From Spirometra erinaceieuropaei (taxonomy: Eukaryota; Platyhelminthes; Cestoda; Diphyllobothriidea; Diphyllobothriidae): a DNA stretch of 64,000 nucleotides. The stretch covers positions 454,821 through 518,820 of the forward strand of contig CACRXP010000432.1 of the NCBI GenBank assembly GCA_902702965.1, in the 5' to 3' direction. Positions 56,490 through 64,000 of the stretch are shown one piece after another. Made by a program: the position numbers and the translations under genes. How positions within the stretch are numbered: the stretch's first letter is position 1; the number at the start of each line of letters is the position of its first letter. The notes beneath the pieces were generated by a model, which saw only the letters and a program-made list of their open reading frames with translations, was not told the DNA's origin and ran no database searches.

Positions 56490-57780
56490 CTAGAGACAGC
56501 CTGAAAGCAGCATTTATCGTCCGTGCTTTTGTTAGAATCTAAATCCTGCTCAGTGTGCATTGTCGATCAAAGTTGTTGTTTCACGATCTTGCCGCGTCAG
56601 TTTAGCTTCCAAACAGTGCACTCTTATTTTTCGTTGTGGCCACGGGAGTATGATGGTACGTCCCTTTGTGTGTGGTGCTATGCCAGTCGCAATAACTATG
56701 TCTTAACACCGGTCTCAGGTTGAGGAGACATAAGGTGTGCGGTAGATCATGTACCGTAGGTGGGCTAACTCATGAAATGTCAGCCGTAATTACGAAATAC
56801 GTTCCAGTTTCGAAAAGACGAATCAAGTGTAGTTGTAAAACTAATTATAATGCAGCATAATTCCACAAAAAAGCCAGTTATCTTAGGTTGTAAACTGAAC
56901 TGAACTTCTTTTAGAATGCATGCACGAACGACACTCTGCAAAAATACCTACAACATTATAGAATCCGCGTCAAATTTTTGTTGTGGACAAGGACGTTTGA
57001 TGTCCGCCTAGTTGTGGATAAGGCCATGCCAGTCACATGCGCCGACTCCCGCTATCATTCGAAATGACTATCTTAACACCAGTTTCATGTTGGGGAGGCA
57101 TAGAGAGTGCGGTAGATCGTGTATATGCAGTTAGTCACCTAACTCCTAAAATGTGTTGAAATGTACATATGATTGCCAATCACTCGCAAACGGACACTAT
57201 TCCATGAGTCAAATGTTTGTGTTCATTAAGCACAAATTTAAAAGATTCAAAGACATGCAAAATATATTATAGGCAGTGTTGCGTTGTTAAGAAATGTCAA
57301 TATATTTTGAAAAGCGTAATATCTTGAAAACGTCAGAAGAGTTTGAAGACGAAGATAGGTTCTTCGACTTCAAATAATCAACCCAGATATCTCAACTTTG
57401 CCCATCCTAACGTTAGAAGTGGCACTAATTTAGTGAACTTCTTTTTTGAATATATAGGATGTATTCTCATAATTGACACGCAGCAAATATGAAAGTAGAC
57501 ATAAAATAACGTCCAAAAACAGTGTTAACGAACGCGAAAGAAACGCCCAAAAATGTTAATTTTTTTTCTTTGACTCATCCTGCAAAAAATGTAAAGGGCA
57601 CACATATCCGTCAACGGAATGCAGTAACAAAGCAATACATGAAGAGGTCACTTAGTACGCAAAGTTCTCTTATTGTTCGAAGGCAAATTTTTTGCTGACT
57701 TTCGTTGTGGACGGCCATTTTAGTCGAAAATGAAATATGATGTTTGAATGAGTCTTCAGATGTGACACAAACGACAACCC
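56490..57780. repeat. Local duplication with foldback arm, copy 2
   Basis: It repeats 53020-54330 at a distance of about 3.47 kb, including the same nested foldback termini near 56762 and 57130. Confidence 0.75.
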
Positions 57781-58004
57781 TCATAAGAAGGAGCGTCTAA
57801 ACACTCACTAATGCGGTAAGTGCCTTCAACAATAATCTTATTTTATAGTTCTTAACGGACAGGTAATCCAGAATTTGTCTTTATAAACGATTGGATGAAA
57901 ACACTGAAACTAATGAAGTATTCATCAAGATTTCGAGGATGATCTGAAACTCCTTGAAATACAAAATGAAGGATAAGAATAAATTAAGTTAAAGAAATAA
58001 GAGT

Positions 58005-58600
58005 TTTCTCTAAAAGCACAAAATGGAATGTTAACGACCACGCCTGTCAGTTCTATTTAAATTTTTTAGGTACAGACCGTCCTCATGGCATGTTACCTTA
58101 TGAAAACTGTTGTTCGAATGACGTCCACATCGGTGAAATCAAGCAGGTTTCAGCTTAACTCGTTGAATTTCATCACAATTAATTCAAAGAACTAAAAAAA
58201 CGAATCTTTGGAAAACTGTTTTGGAATCTACACTCAGAATTTGAGCTGTTGATGAACCGTCATATAAACGATATGGAGGCGTAAACATCACGGACACAGT
58301 GTTATTAGATGTTATTATATGTCTACGTTCATATTTGCTACATGTTAGATATGAGAATACATTCTGTTTATTTAAAGACACAGTTTACCAAATTAGAGCC
58401 ACTTCTGACATTTTCGAGATACTGTGCTTTTCAAAATAAATCGACGTTTTTAGACAACACAACACTGCCTATAATATTGATTTTATGTATTTGATTCTCT
58501 AAAAGTTATTCTTAACGACCATAGACATTTTACTATTGAAATGGTGTCCGATTGCGAGTGATTGAAAATCGTTTATAAATTTCGACACATTTTTTGTATG
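58005..58600 (-). repeat. Right arm pairing with the foldback at 57130-57780
   Basis: Reading the minus strand from 58595, AAATTTATAAACGATTTTCA, ATCACTCGCAATCGGACACC and, further in, ACATATAATAACATC match the left arm at 57150-57520 in the same order. This gives an element of about 1.45 kb with a normal block (57876-58000) trapped inside. Confidence 0.6.
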
Positions 58601-58660
58601 TATGTATGTATATACATGTTTATATGTGTATGCATACACGTGTGTATGCATATAGAACAC
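58594..58660. repeat. GTAT / TATG microsatellite
   Basis: Repeated TATG and TGTATGCATAC-type units, partly palindromic. Confidence 0.75.
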
Positions 58661-58664
58661 CGCC

Positions 58665-59525
58665 ATAATTTAATTAGCGACAAACAATCGTGCCTCTTTT
58701 AGACGGTTATGTTGCAACAGTAGACATCTTCGAAACTGATGGTCGGACGACTATATTTATCTGAAAGTACAAATTGTGTAATTATATCTAGACCGTGTCG
58801 TAGCCGGACATGTTTTAAAAAATGGTCTAAATCCCATAAAGTATGATAGGGCATGTACGGTGGGTTGAAGACCCAATACCACTAAATACTTTAAATAACA
58901 AACGCGTCATTCAAATATTTCAATGATTATTTACTATAACACGATCACAATAGTATCATCATCCAACATACTGTCAAAAACCAGTTGGTTCTTCAAAAAC
59001 TCCTAAATCAGTTTAACCAGATGCATGTTTAAATGGACAAGCTTGCTGCATGCTGCCGCTTTTGCATTATGTTAATGCGGTTCCGGCATCGAATGATTAA
59101 TCGCACCTCTTCCGAGCAAATTTCCACAACGATCTCTATCTTCATGCGCAAAGTCCTTTTGAAAAATAATTAGTTTAGTTTTACAATAGCTTTTCAAGCA
59201 TTTGAAAACGAACAAAGCTAGCGGAACAGTTCACAAAGGAGTGAGGTTCATCTATGAATAGTGAATTGGATACTCACCGAGTTGGCGATCACATAAGATG
59301 CATCACATTCCGCAGCTATCCATTGCATAGCAGAAGCATTAACTTCGGTCACGTTCATAACTGTTTGACAAATATATCGAAAACGCTCATATATTTGCCA
59401 TTCACACAGGCCTCATGAAGAACTGTGGGAGATAAGAGGAGTTGAGTACACTTCTTATTTTCACACAAGCAAAATGCGGTAACACGTGGTTAGAGAAATA
59501 AAAGACAAAGATGATCAAGGGGGAG
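58665..59525. other. Insertion relative to copy 1; no gene seen
   Basis: Copy 1 joins 44025 to 44045 where copy 2 has 58005-59530. Apart from the foldback arm, nothing was recognised. Confidence 0.4.
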
Positions 59526-59529
59526 AAAA

Positions 59530-60560
59530 ATGCCGATCGTGAAAAAGGTGCATGCATTTAACCAAATTTTGGTCCATGTATGCTAGGACCTTGAATATTG
59601 TCATCTGTGCGCTCATGTCCGACTCTTACAATCCAATGGCAGTCGCTTCCGTTGTTATTGACATACCCTTATCCATTGGCTGAGGCTAGTATCTCACATC
59701 CTTGCGAATTGCAGATAAGACTTTGCTAAGGACCTTGAGAATTTCATTTAAGTTTGTACATGGGTCAACGCGATACCCAAAACAAGCAATGTTTGCGGGA
59801 ATACCGATTTCGGTAATTCTTATTCCTCCTTTTTCAATTGGTTTACGTCGGGACGACTTAGTGAATGTATACACATGGGGATGGTTTGAGCCGTCCATCT
59901 ATTCCTTCCATTTACATCCAAAAAGCAGATGCCGGAAATAATGCCCGATGTTTTGCCGCTGGAAACTCTCAAATAGCAGTTGTGTAAAGATGCCTCGCAA
60001 GGAACTCATTCGATAAGTTCCGTTCAATATGTTCTTTAATTTTCTTTTCGGCCGTCATTTCGATGGCTTTTGGGAGTTTGCATGCAACATTCATGTCAAT
60101 ATATTTGTTACGATAGCGGTCTTGCAAGGCTGGTCAAGCATCTATCGAAGTCCTTTGCTGATGATTTCTGTTGAAAGCCCGCAGAACAAAATAATGGACT
60201 ATGTTGTTTGTTGCCGAACGTGCAGCAAACTGTTGAAGTTATCATTCTGTCTAATGGACGCTCACTAGGACGTTATCGTCGTCTCCACTACTTATACGAA
60301 CGCTAAGGAATGCGTCTGCCTTCCTTTTCCCCTCCAAACCAAATATAATCAACGAATGTGTATGATTTATAAATCGAAAAAGGGCAGCCTTGTTTGATTC
60401 CGCAGTGGAGATTCCGAGGAGTCCACCCATTTAGCAACAAAACTGTGAAAGGTTCTTCACCTGGTCGTTTATTCGAAATTCTCATACTTTGCCTATAAAG
60501 GCATCCGTCTTTAGAGGAGCAAAGGCCTAGCATACCGAAATACAGTTTCTGTTTCCGCAA
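59530..60560 (-). pseudogene. Possible decayed retroelement ORF in the duplication, copy 2
   Basis: Counterpart of 43953-45150. In shifting minus-strand frames it reads TVLLLNGWTPRNLHCGIKQG, CPFSIYKSYTF, CKTAIVTNILTMNVACKLPK, FLARHLYTT, EKGGIRITEIGIPANIACFG and YRVDPCTNLNEILKVLSKVL. NG..GIKQGCPFS is reminiscent of the reverse transcriptase NG..GVRQGCPLSP block. Several stops interrupt it, including one inside AIGL-ESDM that copy 1 lacks. Confidence 0.3.
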
Positions 60561-62279
60561 AGTTGTTCTGTCAAAAAGAAACGGCGCATGAATTGTGCAT
60601 CCCGAGAATAGTCAAAGTGGTGCACTTTTCGATATCCCTGTGCCCTGATGAGTTGTACTTAACTAGTTGTCGACTTAATTAACCGTCTTCTTGTTTTGTT
60701 ACCAAGGCGTAATTAGACACTATTCGAAATCATTGGGCTTTTATCAGTCTAGGCCTTTTTACATCGTCAATGCACTTAACATTATCCTACTAGGTGTGTG
60801 AAAATAGTTGATCCAGTTCGGTCAATCGTTTCTGCAGCATGTACTCCGTGTTCGCAAAATACGAGGAGTAGCGCGTGCCCAAAATTAGAAGAACTGACAG
60901 TCTCCATTTTCGGTACTTCGACTGACCATACATCCACTGATGCAGACTGGTTAAAGGCATTTGATACCTTAGTCGCCTTCTTTGGCAGTTAGTCACTTTT
61001 GCCGATACTTGTGACATGCACTCTTTGTTCCTGTCCTCTTTTCCTAATCTGTTCAGTTTGACGGTATATGCTTCAGGCAGTCAGATCTGTTCATTATAAC
61101 GATATCGATTTTATTATCCGACACAGTCAGGCGGGACACGTTTGCTCCCCCGAAGCTGCTTTAAAGACTAAATGTGCACTCTGTCAACAATTGCCGATAT
61201 CTCAGCTCCTTGTTTATGAACTAATTCATCAGGGTTCATTTAAAGTGTTGGACACCGTCTGTGGAAACTTCATTGGACAACAGGTTTAATGTCAGGGCTT
61301 CTGCAGCTGGGTGTCTAAATAACTCCTCGACTTGTCAAACAGGGTGGAAGACTAATGAATAATATTTCAAATGATGTCCTACCGAGTGTCAGACAAGAAT
61401 GGCTGTACATGTACCGTTATGGATCTTATGAAAGTACTGCTTATGACTTCCTTTCATGTACCACCAGCAGAACGAAGGATATCCCTGTGTATCGGCGTCT
61501 TCCATTCAGCGACCGCGTGCAGCTGCAAATGTCTTGCCTTTCTTTTCACGTCGGTGTGTCTCCAGAGGCTTTATACCGATGCACTCAGCGTCATAGTCCT
61601 TAAAGGTTTACAGGAGGACTTTAAAAGTCGACTTCGGCGTGTCTTCCTAGGAGTTATTTTTTTAATAACAATATTACTGTGCCTCTGCACTCCTCATCCG
61701 TAGAAAATTAAATACTAATTTGCCTCAATACAGTCCCCAATAAAATTGATAAGTATACGCGTTATACATAAACGCGTCTGTCGACAAGCTGAAGGTGTTT
61801 GAAACCATATTCGTTGACGAATTTTAGGTAGTCTGTTTGTTGTTCAATTTCCTCACTTTTTCCCGTCTGAAAAAATGATAACATCTACATTATAACAACG
61901 CTGTCCAGATAACACGATTTTTCTACTCTCTTTAAGTTGTTTAAAGACCCTTACGTAAACTTTCGTAAACAAAAGCGGACATCACGGCTCCCTGTTCATA
62001 ACCAGATTATTTAAATGCACTAGAGTCGGTTTAAAGTGTTAGAAGCCGTCTATGGAATTTGGCTTTGGATCATAAATTTATTTACAAGCTTTTCAAACTA
62101 GATGTCTAATTTTAACTAAATAACCCTTTGGAGATGCCAGCAAGACTTAAGACCGAGGAATAGTGCCTCAAATGGTATTCTATCGAATGACCTATCTTTG
62201 CGTACCTCTACAAAAACTTGCTTTTTGTTTCATTTCGCTGAATTGAAGATATCTTTGTCCACCTACTGCGTTCAACTAT

Positions 62280-63780
62280 AAAATTCTCTCCAAGTACCGT
62301 TAAGAGTCGCACATTTGCATAGGACTTCACAAAACATCCTCAGCGTATTCTCTGAAAGTGTTGGTTTCAGAACCGCGAAGCTAAGCTGCTGTGCAATCAT
62401 GAGTAGTAGTTCACATTTTTGGACCGTTGTATGGCCGCGAAAACTCTTCGGAAAATATTTAAAATTATTCGTTGACGAACATGCTTGCGGCTTCAGAGTG
62501 ATGACATTAAGCTAACCGTATTATAAGGGAACGAGGTACCTGCGAAACCTATAAGAAGAGTGTCTATCAAAGTGAACATTTATTTGAACTAATCTCTAAT
62601 AATAAGTGGATCGGAACTACCTTAAGAGACCTATTGTTCTGATGTGCCTACTAATCGTCCTTTAGCGGGACGTATTACATGACGCGTTTTTTAGAAATAT
62701 CCGTGCTCAAATAGTGGGTTGCATTGCAATAAAACTTGTGCAAATGCAACAAAAAGTAAAATAATTCGTTAATTTGTACCATAATTGTATACAGAGGTGA
62801 CATGCAATTAATGTGCATTCTGGATTCTAAGTAGATCAGCGGAGCAAACGTATATATTCTTAAAAAGTGCGTGTCGAAGCACTTTGTAGGGCGTTTCAGA
62901 ATACTTAGGTAAATATATCAAGGATAAAAATATTAGAGAAAGGCAGTTAGATCGCTTTCCTTATTTTGCGGACCTTTATGCTTCGTAAGACTAAATATAC
63001 CATGAGTGTCCTATAGTTACACTCAAACTACATATCCACGCGTATGATCTATAAATTGGATTGCGGATATAACCAACACGTTAACAAACAAAGCAAATAG
63101 AAGAACTGGCGAAGCAGTTTCTGTCAACAGAATGCGGCGGTTACGAGAAAAGTTATTTGGCCTATGTTTTGGAATTTCCCCCGACCACACCGCCAGATAC
63201 GGCTGCATATGGATATACTAAAGGCATAAGGAAGGCGTTACTTAAAAAATGCATTTTTTTGCATCTGAATACATAAAATCATTAGCAGTATTTAAACTTA
63301 TTATTCAGAGGGTGATTTCTTTGAAGGATTGTTTGTCAGCTGGCATCTAAGTAGGCCACCGCCGCGGTTTCATCACCCATGTTGATGCTTCGCGCGTTGC
63401 TATGTAAGCGATTCGGTTTAATATGAATAAATGCTCGCCACAAATATGCTGTCAATGTCATCTTTATTATTTAGTCAGACGCTCTGAAGCTAGACAAAGC
63501 AAATCTACACTAGGTAAGAACTGATTTTTATAAACAGTAGTTATTGCAGACAGGCTTGATTAAAAGCAATCATTCTGAAGCGACCAAGGTATTTCGGAAT
63601 AGTTCTGCACAGTTATTAATACAATAGCACTTCTAGGGGAAGGTAGGACATTTCAGAAATTTGGTTAGTATTTCAAAATTCACCATATGTCCTGACTTCG
63701 AAAGCCCGGAACCTCAAACGTTTCTGGTCACTGACATTGGAAAGCCCTACATTCAAAGAGCATATGCTTCTAGACACATG
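62280..63780. other. Segment present only in copy 2 (and partly at 55700-56330); no gene seen
   Basis: In copy 1 the sequence equivalent to 62270 is followed at once by that of 63783, so 1.5 kb differ by insertion or deletion. Short unrelated frames only. Confidence 0.5.
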
Positions 63781-64000
63781 TAACTTCAGTCGTAACAGTA
63801 AACGGACTTCAAAGCACGCATAATTTAAGCGTCGACGTCACGCTCACTACTGGGTCTTAACGTGAGAATGCGAAAGTACTTTGCCGCATATTAGATTCTT
63901 TGAGTTGCCCGACTTTAAATGTGTGAGAACGTCTTGCTGCAGTATGTGAGAGATAATTTGCAAGAGTATCTCAATCACACTTAAACGAGTGGACGTAAAT

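Larger units (their letters stand above)
51620..64000 (+). repeat. Large segmental duplication, copy 2 (expanded)
   Basis: It holds the same ordered blocks as 42465-49070 but is about 12.4 kb because of additions: a SINE (51950-52150), a block at 53200-57875, another at 58005-59530, and 62280-63780. In copy 1 the flanks of these additions are joined, so each appears to be an insertion. The window ends inside the last matched block. Confidence 0.85.

Noticed and set aside
1..64000. CRISPR arrays, bacterial operons, prophage
   Set aside because: No regularly spaced repeats, no ribosome-binding sites with adjacent long frames; sequence character is eukaryotic throughout.

Overview
The window looks like nuclear DNA of a parasitic flatworm, most likely a cestode of the Spirometra/Dibothriocephalus type, with a trematode as the alternative. 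It is AT-rich, has no operons and no long open frames, and its short coding blocks are bounded by GT and AG splice sites. It is crowded with decayed retroelements typical of flatworms: Penelope-like GIY-YIG tails, CR1/RTE-like reverse transcriptases, a Ty3/gypsy integrase tail, an ISXO2/Merlin-like transposase and tRNA-derived SINEs. The species is inferred from memory of such sequences, not from any search.

The main genic content is a set of small secreted-type cysteine-rich proteins on the + strand. At 1940-3625 there is a compact two-exon gene with a TATA box, a short signal peptide, a 716-base intron, a stop and a poly(A) signal. At 14912-15146 lies a TATA box plus first exon of a paralogue whose frame is broken. 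From 22840 to 39223 runs a long series of cysteine-rich exons that begin after the first base of a codon and end the same way, so each can be added or skipped without changing frame. Six of them (24370, 30041, 34869, 35814, 38322, 39093) encode one module with fixed spacing C-x6-C-x2-C-x6-C-x5-C-x3-C. The last carries the stop codon and is followed by AATAAA. Three earlier exons (22840, 23503, 23713) carry a simpler C-x5/6-C...C-x3-C module, and the first of these holds an in-frame TAG. I do not recognise this family; it is the best candidate here for an undescribed system.

The introns of the array hold foldback elements: roughly 1 kb units with long inverted arms ending in a shared CTAACTCATGAAAT-like terminus (28550-29527, 31110-32068, 34078-34432, 40520-41495, and nested ones at 53275-58600). 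A tandem segmental duplication (30485-32068 and 32069-34432) carries two copies of a small open frame of unknown function.

The right third (42465-64000) is a large direct segmental duplication. Copy 1 is 42465-49070. Copy 2 is 51620 to the window end and is enlarged by a SINE, foldbacks, a gypsy fragment and other insertions. Penelope-like debris (49540-51615) lies between them. Two hammerhead-ribozyme-like motifs flank the Penelope remnant at 10848-11990. No rRNA gene, credible tRNA gene, CRISPR array or bacterial gene was seen.
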